Assembly: GCF_022654015.1 (NCBI RefSeq)
Contig: NZ_CP073063.1
Coordinates: forward strand, 3,059,501 to 3,123,500
Reading direction: 5' to 3'
Length of the DNA stretch: 64,000 nt
Origin: Brevundimonas diminuta
GTDB lineage: Bacteria; Pseudomonadota; Alphaproteobacteria; Caulobacterales; Caulobacteraceae
In this document: positions 22,966-31,145 of the stretch, one piece after another
How the letters are laid out: every line of letters starts with the position of its first letter
Position numbering within the stretch: the first letter of the stretch is position 1
Position numbers and translations under genes: made by a program
Notes under the pieces: model-generated
The model's input: the letters and a program-made list of their open reading frames with translations, nothing else
Databases searched by the model: none
What the model was told of the DNA's origin: nothing

Positions 22966-24303
22966 GTGCGCGTGCCGCAGCAGAATGGACTGCATGTCGC
23001 CATCATCGGCGCGGGTTTCAGCGGCCTGCTGACCGCCGTCAATCTGCTGAAGGCCTCGCGCGATGTGCGCGTCACCCTGATCGAACGGCGCGGCGTTTTC
23101 GGTCCCGGCACCGCCTATGACACCGGAAATCCCGGCCATCTGCTGAACGTCCGCCTGGATAATATGAGCGCCTTTCCCGACCAGCCCAGCCATCTCGCCG
23201 ACTGGTTGGCCGAACAGCCCTCGTGGCGCGCTCAGGACGGCTTCATCACCCGTGGCGTCTATGGCGACTATCTTCAGGCCCTGCTGGACGAGGCGCTGGA
23301 CGACGCCCCCGACCGACTGAACCTGATCGGCGCCGAGGCTCAGTCCATCGATCGCCAGGACGACAGTTGGCGGATCCTGACCAGCGACGGCGAGGTCGCG
23401 ACCGATCAGGTCGTGCTGGCGCTGGGCAATCTGGAGCCCGCCTCGCCCCCCGGCGTCGAGGACGCGGTGCGCGCCTCCTCCGCCTATGTCGAAAACCCCT
23501 GGCGATTCGATCCCCAGACGGCGCGCGACGCCCGCAACGTCCTGCTGATCGGGTCGGGCCTGACGATGGTGGATGCGGCCATCACCCTGCGCCGACCAGG
23601 ACGCCGCCTGACCGCCCTGTCGCGCCACGGCCTTCTGCCCCGCGCCCACGCGACCGTTCCGCCCACGCCCTATGTCGGCGCCTTTTCAGGCAGCCCGGCC
23701 GAAATCCTGCGTCAGATCCGCGCCGCGACGGCCGAGGCCGATTGGCGCGCCGTGTTCGACCGCCTGCGCCATTCCGCGCGCGACATCTGGCGCGGCTGGT
23801 CGCGGGTCGAGCGCAGCCGCTTTCTGCGCCATCTGCGCCCCCTGTGGGACGTGCATCGCCACCGTTTGTCGCCCGGCCCGGCGCGCGACATCCATTCCAT
23901 GCTGGCCGGCGGGGAGCTGACGATCCTGGCCGGCAAGCTGACCGAGCTGAAAGCGACCGACGTCATAGAGGTCTCGTGGCGTCCGCGCGGAAAGAAACGC
24001 GCCATCAAGGAGCGGTTCGATCTGGTCGTGAACTGCACCGGGCCGCTGGGCGTGATCTCCAAGAGCACCGAACCGATGATCCGCGACATCCTGGACAAGG
24101 GTTACGGTCGCCCCGATCCCCTGGGCCTGGGCCTGCAGGTCGATGACGAGGGCGGCCTGCTGGACGGCGCGGGCGCCCCCGCGCGCGGTCTTCACGCCAT
24201 CGGCCCCCTGACGCGCGGCGCCTTCTGGGAAATGACGGCCGTGCCCGACCTGCGCGGCCAGGCCAGCGATCTCGCCGCCCGTATCCTGTCGCACCGCCCC
24301 TAG
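22966..24303 (+). CDS. FAD/NAD(P)-binding flavoprotein, function unknown
   Basis: 445 residues from a GTG. The N-terminal dinucleotide site is VAIIGAGFSGLLTAVNLLK, followed by ERRGVFGPGTAYDT, typical of the FAD_NAD_binding_9 group (YdhS-like). A second Rossmann site is NVLLIGSGLTMVDAAITL. The end has GLHAIGPLTRGAFWEMTAVPDLR, the FAD-closing motif. It should be a soluble oxidoreductase. It sits between a glycosyltransferase and a polysaccharide exporter on one strand, so it may modify a sugar or lipid intermediate, but no member of this exact context is known to me. A GTG two codons later is an alternative start. Confidence 0.8.
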   Translation: MRVPQQNGLHVAIIGAGFSGLLTAVNLLKASRDVRVTLIERRGVFGPGTAYDTGNPGHLLNVRLDNMSAFPDQPSHLADWLAEQPSWRAQDGFITRGVYGDYLQALLDEALDDAPDRLNLIGAEAQSIDRQDDSWRILTSDGEVATDQVVLALGNLEPASPPGVEDAVRASSAYVENPWRFDPQTARDARNVLLIGSGLTMVDAAITLRRPGRRLTALSRHGLLPRAHATVPPTPYVGAFSGSPAEILRQIRAATAEADWRAVFDRLRHSARDIWRGWSRVERSRFLRHLRPLWDVHRHRLSPGPARDIHSMLAGGELTILAGKLTELKATDVIEVSWRPRGKKRAIKERFDLVVNCTGPLGVISKSTEPMIRDILDKGYGRPDPLGLGLQVDDEGGLLDGAGAPARGLHAIGPLTRGAFWEMTAVPDLRGQASDLAARILSHRP

Positions 24304-24353
24304 ACCGAAACAACCGACGCGTTTAGCCTTCGCACCCTTAACGATCGGGAGCC

Positions 24354-24896
24354 ATGACAGTGGGGGCAAGAAGAGGCATCGGCCTGCTGGTCGCGATCCT
24401 GTCGCTAGGCCTGACGGCTTTCACGCCTCAGACTGTCTCCGACTACCGCCTCGCCTCCGCCGACAAGGTACGCATCGACGTCTTCGGCGAGGCGGCGCTG
24501 GGCGGCGAGTTCGTCATCGACGCCAACGGCCGGATCGCCCTGCCCCTGATCGGCGAGATCCAGGCCGCCGGCCTGACGGGCGCCCAGCTTCAGGACGCCG
24601 TCGCTCAGGCCTTGAGCCAGGGCTATCTGAACCAGCCGCGCGTCACCGCCCAGGTCCTGACCTATCGGCCGATCTACATTCTGGGCGAGGTCAACCGGCC
24701 GGGAGAATACCCCTATCTGCCGGACCTGACGGTGCTGAACGCCGTGGCGACGGCTCAGGGCTTCACCTATCGCGCCAACACGCGCCGCGTCTTCGTGCGT
24801 CGCGCCGGATCACAGATCGAAGAGGCCCAGCCGCTGACCGCCGATGCGCGCGTTTCGCCCGGCGACACGCTGCGGATCGGCGAACGCTACTTCTGA
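24354..24896 (+). CDS. Short Wza-like polysaccharide export protein
   Basis: 180 residues. An N-terminal hydrophobic segment (GLLVAILSLGLTAF) acts as a signal or anchor. The Poly_export domain follows (YRLASADKVRIDVFGE, GGEFVIDANGRIALPLIGEI) and then one SLBB-type domain (YILGEVNRPGEYPY, LTVLNAVATAQGF). Full Wza lipoproteins are about 360 residues with extra SLBB domains and an outer-membrane helix; here these and any lipobox are missing, as in short alphaproteobacterial exporters. GGGAG five bases upstream supports the ATG. It ends seven bases before the convergent fliE. Confidence 0.88.
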   Translation: MTVGARRGIGLLVAILSLGLTAFTPQTVSDYRLASADKVRIDVFGEAALGGEFVIDANGRIALPLIGEIQAAGLTGAQLQDAVAQALSQGYLNQPRVTAQVLTYRPIYILGEVNRPGEYPYLPDLTVLNAVATAQGFTYRANTRRVFVRRAGSQIEEAQPLTADARVSPGDTLRIGERYF

Positions 24897-24903
24897 CCCG
24901 CTG

Positions 24904-25206
24904 TCAGATCGGCATCGCCATGATTTCCTTATAGGCGGAAATCACCTGATCGCGGACCGAGATCACCGTCTCCAGCGACGCCTCGGCCGAGCTCAGCGCC
25001 GTGACCACGTCGATCAGATTGCCCTGGCCCTGGACCGAGCGGGTCATCTGGGTTTCGGCCGCGCGCGACTGCTGGGTCATGTCGCTCATGGCGTTCTTGA
25101 CCAGGTCGGCGAAGCCGCCGTCCCCGACGCCGGGCGCCTGGGCTGCTGTCGGCATGGCGCCGCCCTGAACGGCGGCATAGGCCTTGGCGGCCATCATCGG
25201 ATTCAT
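24904..25206 (-). CDS. fliE: Flagellar hook-basal body protein FliE
   Basis: 100 residues, the usual size. The conserved C-terminal half is clear: NLIDVVTALSSAEASLETVISVRDQVISAYKEIMAMPI region, which packs between the MS ring and the rod. It joins FliF to the proximal rod protein FlgB. It is the third gene of the flgB-flgC-fliE operon, starting 10 bases after the flgC stop. Confidence 0.95.
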   Translation of the reverse strand: MNPMMAAKAYAAVQGGAMPTAAQAPGVGDGGFADLVKNAMSDMTQQSRAAETQMTRSVQGQGNLIDVVTALSSAEASLETVISVRDQVISAYKEIMAMPI

Positions 25207-25216
25207 GGCCTAGTCC

Positions 25217-25636
25217 TCAGCGTTTGATAATGTCGAGGGTGCGGCTGTCCATCGACCGCGCCGTCTCGATGACGTTCAGATTGGCCTCATAGGCGCGCTG
25301 CGCCTCGCGCATGTCCATCGCCTCGACCAGGGTGTCGACATTGGGCCGCATCACATAGCCCTGCGCGTTTGCGGCCGGGTGCGACGGGTCATAGTCCATC
25401 TTGAAGTCGCCCTGGTCGGGCCGGACCTCGGCCAGGGTGACGCCGGTCGCCCCATCGACCTCGCGCGCCTGGAAGACCGGAATCTGGCGGCGATAGGGCT
25501 CGCCGCCCGGCGTGCGCGCCGTCGACTGGGCGTTGGCGATGTTCTCGGCGATCACGCGCATGCGCGACTGCTGCGCCTTCAGGGCCGAGGCCGCCACCGC
25601 CATGGCGCTGTTCGAAGGGGGGATGGGATCAGGCAT
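25217..25636 (-). CDS. flgC: Flagellar basal-body rod protein FlgC
   Basis: 139 residues. The N-terminal rod signature is present (AVAASALKAQQSRMRVIAENIANAQST), and the C-terminal half holds GYVMRPNVDTLVEAMDMREAQRAYEANLNV, typical of FlgC. It forms part of the proximal rod in the periplasm and is exported by the flagellar type III machine. It follows flgB after 25 bases and precedes fliE. Confidence 0.96.
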   Translation of the reverse strand: MPDPIPPSNSAMAVAASALKAQQSRMRVIAENIANAQSTARTPGGEPYRRQIPVFQAREVDGATGVTLAEVRPDQGDFKMDYDPSHPAANAQGYVMRPNVDTLVEAMDMREAQRAYEANLNVIETARSMDSRTLDIIKR

Positions 25637-25661
25637 GGGTCAGTCCTTCTCGGCCATCGGC

Positions 25662-26066
25662 TCAGGCGCCCGGCCGCTTGGCGGCCATGCGGATCATGGA
25701 CATGGATTTCTGGTAGAAGCCGATGGCGGCGTCATAGGCCATGCGGCTCTCGGCCATCTTCAGCATCTGCTCTTCGACCACCACCGAGTTGCCGTCCAGC
25801 GTGGTCTCCGAATCGGGCGCCTTGGTCGGAGCGAACCGCACCGGCGAACCGGCCGGCGCGATATGGGCGGCATTGGTGCGCACCATCTGCAGACCCCCGC
25901 CCGAGCGCATGGCCGCGGCGAAGTCGATCGGCTGTTTTAGATCACGCCCGACGAAGCCCGGCGTATCGGCGTTGGCGACGTTCTCGGCGATGACCCGCTG
26001 GCGGGCGTCCAGCCAGCCCAGCCGGCCCTTGATCTGCCCCAGCAGCGGTATGTCGGCGACGCCCAT
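25662..26066 (-). CDS. flgB: Flagellar basal-body rod protein FlgB
   Basis: 134 residues. WLDARQRVIAENVANADTPGF is the rod N-terminal motif, and VEEQMLKMAESRMAYDAAIGFYQKSM is the FlgB C-terminal helix. It forms the innermost rod ring. It heads the flgB-flgC-fliE operon and is divergent from fliO across 145 bases that contain a CtrA-like box. In Caulobacter early (class II) flagellar genes are activated by CtrA, which fits. Confidence 0.96.
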   Translation of the reverse strand: MGVADIPLLGQIKGRLGWLDARQRVIAENVANADTPGFVGRDLKQPIDFAAAMRSGGGLQMVRTNAAHIAPAGSPVRFAPTKAPDSETTLDGNSVVVEEQMLKMAESRMAYDAAIGFYQKSMSMIRMAAKRPGA

Positions 26067-26123
26067 GGCGATCTCCCGTGCGACGCGGATGCGCGCGATG
26101 GGCAGAAAATGCCGCCTGGATGG

Positions 26124-26139
26124 TTAATAGGGGGTTATC
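26124..26139 (+). promoter_or_regulatory. CtrA-like binding site between flgB and fliO
   Basis: TTAA-N7-TTATC matches the CtrA consensus TTAA-N7-TTAAC with one mismatch. It lies about 60 bases upstream of flgB and 75 upstream of fliO, in the only shared promoter region of these early flagellar operons. Confidence 0.6.
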
Positions 26140-26149
26140 TCAACGGGTC

Positions 26150-26168
26150 GTTAACCGTGCTGGTTAAC
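26150..26168. promoter_or_regulatory. Paired GTTAAC half-sites
   Basis: GTTAAC occurs twice (26150-26155 and 26163-26168), giving TTAA-N9-TTAAC. Spacing is two bases longer than a standard CtrA site, but the half-sites are perfect and sit next to the better-spaced box, so they may serve as an accessory site. Confidence 0.4.
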
Positions 26169-26211
26169 ATTCGCAGTCTAAGCGCGGACTGCGCGGGGCC
26201 TTTGCAGCGTC

Positions 26212-26502
26212 ATGAATTTCCTCGATCTCGCCCGGGCGGTCTTCGGCCTGGCCTTCACCCTCGGCCTGATCGGGATCGCGGCCTGGGCTGCGCGCCGCTA
26301 TGCGCCGCAAATCCTGGCCCGGCTGAACGCCGAGCGCGGCGAGCGCCGGCTTCAGGTCGTCGAGACCCTGGTGCTGGACCCCGCCCGTCGCCTCGTTCTG
26401 GTCCGCGTCGATGATGAGGAACGGCTGATTCTGCTGGGCGAAGGCCGCGAACTGATCGAGCCGCGTCAGCCCTCTCTCAGCAAAATGGGAGGCGGCCAGT
26501 GA
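26212..26502 (+). CDS. fliO: Flagellar biosynthesis protein FliO
   Basis: 96 residues. One membrane segment (AVFGLAFTLGLIGIAAWAAR) is followed by the short cytoplasmic FliO domain (RRLQVVETLVLDPARRLVLVRVDDEERLILLG). FliO helps assemble FliP in the export gate. Its TGA overlaps the fliP GTG, the usual fliO-fliP arrangement. Confidence 0.92.
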   Translation: MNFLDLARAVFGLAFTLGLIGIAAWAARRYAPQILARLNAERGERRLQVVETLVLDPARRLVLVRVDDEERLILLGEGRELIEPRQPSLSKMGGGQ

Positions 26503-27311
26503 AGGCCGCCGTCTTCGTCAAGCCGACCGGCGCCGAGCTGAAACGCGCAGCCCTGCTGTCGCTGTTCACCACCCTGGTCTGTCTGGCCTGGCCCGTCGCG
26601 GCCCTGGCTCAGCAGGCGGCGCAAAGCGGCTCGGCCCTGAACATCGATCTGGGCACCGGCGCCGGCCTGACCCAGCGCGTGGTCCAGTTGGTCGGTCTGA
26701 TGACCGTCCTGTCCTTGGCGCCGTCCATCGTCATCATGACCACCAGCTTCGTGCGGATCATCGTGGTCCTGTCGCTGCTGCGCACGGCGCTGGGCCTGCA
26801 ACAGTCGCCGCCGAACGCCGTCCTGGTGTCCTTGTCGCTGTTCCTCAGCGCCATCGTCATGGCCCCGACCTGGCAGGACGCCTATGATTCGGGCATCCGT
26901 CCGCTGATGGATCAGCAGATCGAACTGCCCCAGGCCTTCGATCAGGCGTCAGAACCCGTAAAAACCTTCATGCTGGCCCAGGTGGACCGCGGGGACCTCG
27001 CCCTGTTCACCCGTCTCTCGAAGATCGACCGGCCCCAGAACGTCCAGGACCTGCCCCTGCGCGTGGTCACCCCGGCCTTCATGATCAGCGAGTTGAAGAA
27101 GGCGTTCGAAATCGGATTTCTCCTTTTCGTTCCGTTCCTTGTGATCGATCTGGTGGTGGCCAGCGTGCTGATGTCCATGGGCATGATGATGCTCCCTCCG
27201 GTGGTGGTCTCCCTTCCCTTCAAGTTGATCTTTTTCGTGCTGGTGGATGGCTGGAGATTGGTCGCCGGAAGCCTGGTCGAGAGCTTCCAGCGGGCGTCCG
27301 GTACCGGATAA
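26499..27311 (+). CDS. fliP: Flagellar type III export gate protein FliP
   Basis: 270 residues from a GTG overlapping the fliO stop. A signal peptide (cut near AALAQQ) precedes the four membrane segments. Family motifs: SFVRIIVVLSLLRTALGLQQSPPNAVL, VTPAFMISELKKAFEIGFLLFVPFLVIDLVV and SMGMMMLPPVVVSLPFKLIFFVL. Five FliP subunits with FliQ and FliR form the protein-export channel. No fliQ or fliR follows; HU is next, so the rest of the gate is encoded elsewhere. Confidence 0.97.
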   Translation: MKAAVFVKPTGAELKRAALLSLFTTLVCLAWPVAALAQQAAQSGSALNIDLGTGAGLTQRVVQLVGLMTVLSLAPSIVIMTTSFVRIIVVLSLLRTALGLQQSPPNAVLVSLSLFLSAIVMAPTWQDAYDSGIRPLMDQQIELPQAFDQASEPVKTFMLAQVDRGDLALFTRLSKIDRPQNVQDLPLRVVTPAFMISELKKAFEIGFLLFVPFLVIDLVVASVLMSMGMMMLPPVVVSLPFKLIFFVLVDGWRLVAGSLVESFQRASGTG

Positions 27312-27425
27312 TCCCCCGCCCCATCTGGCTTTAAGCGTCATCGGCGCTTGCAAAGCGTATGGAAATCCGTGTTGATCCCCCGGTCCTCGCTCGGAATCGG
27401 GCGACTAACACTGGAAACGCTTCTT

Positions 27426-27704
27426 ATGACCACTCAAGCCGAACTGATCGCCGCCGTCGCCAAGGACGCTGGTGTTTCGCAGGCCGACGCCGGCAAGGTG
27501 CTGACCGCGATCGTCGAAAACATCCACTCGACCCTGAAGTCGGGCGGCGACATCCGCATCTCGAACCTGGGCGTCTTCGACACCGCCGACCGCGCCGAGC
27601 GCGAAGGCCGCAACCCGGCCACCGGCGCGACCATCAAGATCGCCGCCTCCAAGGCCGTGCGCTTCCGCGTCTCCAAGCCGCTGAAGGACGCCGTCAACGG
27701 CTAA
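27426..27704 (+). CDS. hup: DNA-binding protein HU
   Basis: 92 residues, one IHF/HU domain. MTTQAELIAAVAKDAGVSQADAG opens it and the DNA-binding arm has NLGVFDTADRAEREGRNPATGATIKI, with the terminal AVRFRVSKPLKDAVNG. It bends and compacts DNA as a dimer. The arm reads GRNPATG, the HU form. The ATG at 27426 is the canonical start; a TTG 26 codons upstream is rejected. It is probably a single-gene unit with its own promoter and two hairpins downstream. Confidence 0.95.
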   Translation: MTTQAELIAAVAKDAGVSQADAGKVLTAIVENIHSTLKSGGDIRISNLGVFDTADRAEREGRNPATGATIKIAASKAVRFRVSKPLKDAVNG

Positions 27705-27711
27705 GCCTTTT

Positions 27712-27732
27712 CGGTCCTGCGATGCAGGACCG
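27712..27732 (+). terminator. Hairpin downstream of HU
   Basis: CGGTCCTGC-GAT-GCAGGACCG, a perfect 9-bp stem seven bases past the HU stop codon. No T-run follows, so it likely acts with the second hairpin at 27743. Confidence 0.45.
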
Positions 27733-27742
27733 GCAATGCACG

Positions 27743-27777
27743 ACGGGCGGGGGTCGCGACGCGATCTCCGCCCGTTT
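27743..27777 (+). terminator. Terminator-like hairpin between HU and the TPR gene
   Basis: ACGGGCGG pairs with CCGCCCGT (27743-27750 and 27768-27775) over a 17-base loop, followed by TTCAATTTC. It probably ends HU transcription and sits six bases before the stop of the converging TPR gene. Confidence 0.5.
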
Positions 27778-27782
27778 CAATT

Positions 27783-30632
27783 TCAGGCCGCGCTTTTTGC
27801 GTCAGCTTCTTTTCGGAACGCCTGTTTGGCGCTGTTGACCCAGCCGACGAAGGTGTCGGCCTGGCTGGACAGATTGGCGAAGTCGCCTGTCCCCGCCACG
27901 CCCGACAGATTGTCGTCCAGCGCGACCCGCAGCGCCGCCGCGGACCGCGCGCCGGGAACCATCGGCCCAAAGCGCCCGCTCAGCCGCTGTAGCGCGGCCC
28001 GATCGCCCGCCAGCGAATAGCCGACGCCCGCCCGGATCAGCCAGCTTTCCTCGGCCGGCGTCAGCGGCGTGGTCGCGGTCTTGTGGCGATCGCCCAGCCG
28101 CGCCTCATAGATCGGCGCCGCCTCGCCCCACTTCTGCTGCTTCCAGAAGATGTCGGCCCGGACCTCGCGCGCCGGGTTCGACTGATCCCGGTCCAGCACT
28201 TCCAGCGCATGATCGAACCGGCCCAGATCCATCAGGGCGCGCGCCTCCAGCGCCCGGCGCTCGCTGTTCATCGCATTAGGCAGCAGGGTGGTGCGCGAGC
28301 CCCATATGGCCTGCAACGCCTTCTCCGGCTGGCGGTCCATCAGATAGACGGTCGCCAGATTGGTCGCGACTTGAGCCTTGGCCACCCCGTCCAGACGCTC
28401 GTCCACCTGGTGCTTCAGCAGTTCGGCGGCCTGATCCAGCAGGTCCACGTCGATCAGCCGGCGCGACAGACGCCGCACCATCTCGTCGCCATCAGCCCCG
28501 ATCGGCGTCAGTTCGCGGAAGTCATAGAACAGCGCCAACGCCTGCACCGGCTGCAAACCGTCCGCCGCCCCGTCCAGGAACAGGGCGCGGAAGGCGTTGG
28601 CCTGATCCGCCTGCACCTCGGCCGCGCCCGGCACGCCCGCCATCCGCTTGCCCGCGCCGCGCAGGGCGTCCAGCGCCTCGCGGTATCGCCCCTGCTGCAG
28701 ATAGATGCCCGAAAGTTTGCGCACCACGGCCATCTCGGTCGCATCACCGCGCCAGCGCCACTTCAGCTGTTCCAGCTGGGCCGTCGCCTGATCCGGCGTG
28801 ATCGCGCCCTTGTCCAGCTCCAGGCTGATGGCGCCCAGTTTCGCCGGCGTCGCGATCCCATCCAGCGGCGCGCGCGCCACGGCCTTGTAGACCGCCAGCG
28901 CCCGGGTCTTGTCGCCGTTCAGCTCGAACATCCGCGCCTGCACCAGACGCGCGGTCAGCTGATCGACGGCCGGCGCATCCTGGCTGAAGACATAGGCCAA
29001 CAGCTGCTGGGCGGCGGCCAGATCGTTCAACTGGATCGCGGCCATGGCGTGGGCCGCGCCGAACCGCGCGCGCCATTCCTTGGGGAAGCTGTCGATGGCC
29101 GGGGCGCCGGCGGCGAAGTTGCGACGCGCCCCCTCCCAGTCGCCCATCTCCGAAGCGATATAGCCCAGCCAGACCTTGGTCGCCGGATCGCCCGCCAGAG
29201 CCGCACCCGCAAAATCGACCTGGGCCTCTTCCAACCGCCCGACGCCGACGCGCGCCACGCCGCGCAGGCCGCGCACTTCGGGCTCGCCTTGCAGGTTGGG
29301 CGCCTTGGCGATCAAGGCGTTCAGCACCCCGATGGCCTCATAGTTCAAGCCCGACCCGACCAGGAACCGCGCCAGCGCCATCCGCGCCTCGATCGGCGCG
29401 CGCGGATTGTCCGCCGCCGCGATCGTCTCCAGCCCGGCCGCATCCTGCAGCCGGTGATAGCGGTCCGAGAATCCCGCCTCGCCCGTCGCGGCCCAGGCCT
29501 CGTCGATCAGGGCCGGATAGGCCGCCCGCTTGGGCGCATCCGCATTGTGGTCGCCCGTCTCCAGTCCGGCCGCCGGCGACGACAAGGCCAGCCCCTTGGG
29601 CCGGCTCAGCGTCACCAGATCACCCGACGCCTCGATCTTCAGGTCGTCGGCCGACGTCTCGACAGCCAGGCCCTGCGCGGTCGGGATCAGACTCAGATCG
29701 ACCGTGCGCCGTCCGCCGGCGTAACCCTTGCCGGGCGCCAGGGCCGTCACCGCCGCGAACCGGTCCCCGACCAGCGGATCGGTCAGCCAGACCGCCTTGG
29801 TCGCCCCGGCCATCTGCGCCACCAGTACCGGCGCGCCGTCGTCGGACCGACCGACCTCGACCCCGCCCGCCGCGCCGTCGGGACCGCCCAGGGTCACGGT
29901 CCAGGTCCCGCCCTGCCCCTGCGCCGAGACGCCCAACCCTTCGGGTTCGGCGATCCTCAGAGCCGTATAACCCGGCCCGGCCGCCCACTGGGCGTTCTTG
30001 GCCGACCCCAGCGCCTTGGCGCCGCTCATATCCATGCGCGCGGCCGTGTCGAACACCACCCACACCGCATCGCCCCGGCGGAAGACCGCCGCCCCCACCG
30101 GCGCGCCCCAGTCGAAGGTCAGGACGGTCTTGCCGCCGGCCGTCTCGGCCCGCACCGGCACCACGGCCTTGGTCGTCTGCGGCGCGGCGGCGTCCCCGCC
30201 CTCCGGCGCCTTGCCGGGCGCATAGAGGTTCAGCCAAACCGCCCCGTCCGCGACACCCGAGCGCGCATCCGCGCCCTGTTCCAGCGTCAGGATCAGGTCC
30301 GTGCCGCCCGCGCCCGGGCTCGGCCGCGTCTCGACCGACTTCACCCCCGCCGGCGGATCGACCTTCAGTCGCGAGACGTCGGGCGCGGCGGTGGTTCCCA
30401 GCCGGACGACGACCTTGTCGCCCTCGCGGCTGACACGCGAGCGCACCCCAATCACACCGCCGAACTCGACCCGCGTGAACTCGGCGTTGGCGCCAATATT
30501 GATCGATAGCGGATCGCGCGACCGGCCGACTTCCTGGGCCAGCGGCGCCATCGGCGCAAACACGACGGCGCCGGCCGTGGCGGCGGCCACGGTCGTCTTC
30601 AGGATGCGCTTTGTCGGCGAGGCCCCGGACAT
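27783..30632 (-). CDS. Large exported TPR protein with an AMIN-like N-terminal domain
   Basis: 949 residues from the ATG at 30632 (a GTG at 30653 is possible). A signal peptide ends near PLAQE. Residues of roughly 40-320 are beta-rich and repeat an AMIN-like pattern (TRVEFGGVIGVRSRVSREGDKVVVRLG; TVLTFDWGAPVGAAVF-type strands), the kind of fold that binds peptidoglycan in other proteins. Residues of roughly 390-930 are helical tetratricopeptide-like repeats (YEAIGVLNALIAKAPNL, ALDALRGAGKRMAG, EKALQAIWGSRTT). It should be a periplasmic scaffold. It converges on HU and lies close to flagellar genes, but its role is unknown. Confidence 0.82.
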   Translation of the reverse strand: MSGASPTKRILKTTVAAATAGAVVFAPMAPLAQEVGRSRDPLSINIGANAEFTRVEFGGVIGVRSRVSREGDKVVVRLGTTAAPDVSRLKVDPPAGVKSVETRPSPGAGGTDLILTLEQGADARSGVADGAVWLNLYAPGKAPEGGDAAAPQTTKAVVPVRAETAGGKTVLTFDWGAPVGAAVFRRGDAVWVVFDTAARMDMSGAKALGSAKNAQWAAGPGYTALRIAEPEGLGVSAQGQGGTWTVTLGGPDGAAGGVEVGRSDDGAPVLVAQMAGATKAVWLTDPLVGDRFAAVTALAPGKGYAGGRRTVDLSLIPTAQGLAVETSADDLKIEASGDLVTLSRPKGLALSSPAAGLETGDHNADAPKRAAYPALIDEAWAATGEAGFSDRYHRLQDAAGLETIAAADNPRAPIEARMALARFLVGSGLNYEAIGVLNALIAKAPNLQGEPEVRGLRGVARVGVGRLEEAQVDFAGAALAGDPATKVWLGYIASEMGDWEGARRNFAAGAPAIDSFPKEWRARFGAAHAMAAIQLNDLAAAQQLLAYVFSQDAPAVDQLTARLVQARMFELNGDKTRALAVYKAVARAPLDGIATPAKLGAISLELDKGAITPDQATAQLEQLKWRWRGDATEMAVVRKLSGIYLQQGRYREALDALRGAGKRMAGVPGAAEVQADQANAFRALFLDGAADGLQPVQALALFYDFRELTPIGADGDEMVRRLSRRLIDVDLLDQAAELLKHQVDERLDGVAKAQVATNLATVYLMDRQPEKALQAIWGSRTTLLPNAMNSERRALEARALMDLGRFDHALEVLDRDQSNPAREVRADIFWKQQKWGEAAPIYEARLGDRHKTATTPLTPAEESWLIRAGVGYSLAGDRAALQRLSGRFGPMVPGARSAAALRVALDDNLSGVAGTGDFANLSSQADTFVGWVNSAKQAFRKEADAKSAA

Positions 30633-30755
30633 ATCTTCCGACCCATGCCGCACAAGGCCTTTAATCGCGGTTAACCGCCGTTCACCGTGATGAGGGATGG
30701 CGTTAGGACAACCGGTCCACGCGACAGCGCCGTTTTAAGCGCCCATAGTCGCCAG

Positions 30756-31145
30756 ATGACCGATTATCCGCGCCTCAGCACCCTGAAGACCGGCCTGGCC
30801 TGTCGCTGCCCCCGCTGCGGCAAGGGTCCGCTGTTCAAGGGCTATCTGACGCTGCAGACGGAATGTCCGGAATGCGGGCTCAGCTACGCCTTCGCCGATC
30901 CGGCGGACGGTCCGGCCTTCTTCGTCATGACGGCCGTCGGGGTGGTGGGGATGATCCTGCTGATGGTGTTCGACTTCACCGTACATCCGCCGATCTGGGT
31001 GCATCTGGTCGTGACCCTGCCGATCCTGGTCGCCCTGTGCCTGGGGTGCCTGCGCCCCTTCAAGGCCTGGCTGGTCGCCGAACAATATGTCCACAAGGCC
31101 GCCCCGCCCGAGTTCTCCTCGAACGGCAAGCACGGCCCCTTCTAG
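30756..31145 (+). CDS. DUF983 family membrane protein
   Basis: 129 residues. A zinc-ribbon-like start (CRCPRCGKG and CPECG, Cys18/21 and a second pair) is followed by two membrane segments (FFVMTAVGVVGMILLMVFDF and VHLVVTLPILVALCLGCL). The family is common in alphaproteobacteria; function is unknown. The ATG at 30756 is preferred over 30687 because the domain begins with MTDYPRLSTLKTGL. Its TAG shares the bases CTAG with the stop of the gene on the other strand. Confidence 0.88.
   Translation: MTDYPRLSTLKTGLACRCPRCGKGPLFKGYLTLQTECPECGLSYAFADPADGPAFFVMTAVGVVGMILLMVFDFTVHPPIWVHLVVTLPILVALCLGCLRPFKAWLVAEQYVHKAAPPEFSSNGKHGPF

Noticed and set aside
28083..30509. 808-codon open frame on the plus strand opposite the TPR gene
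   Set aside because: It is rich in Arg, Gln and Pro with no domain, as expected for the antisense of a GC-rich gene.
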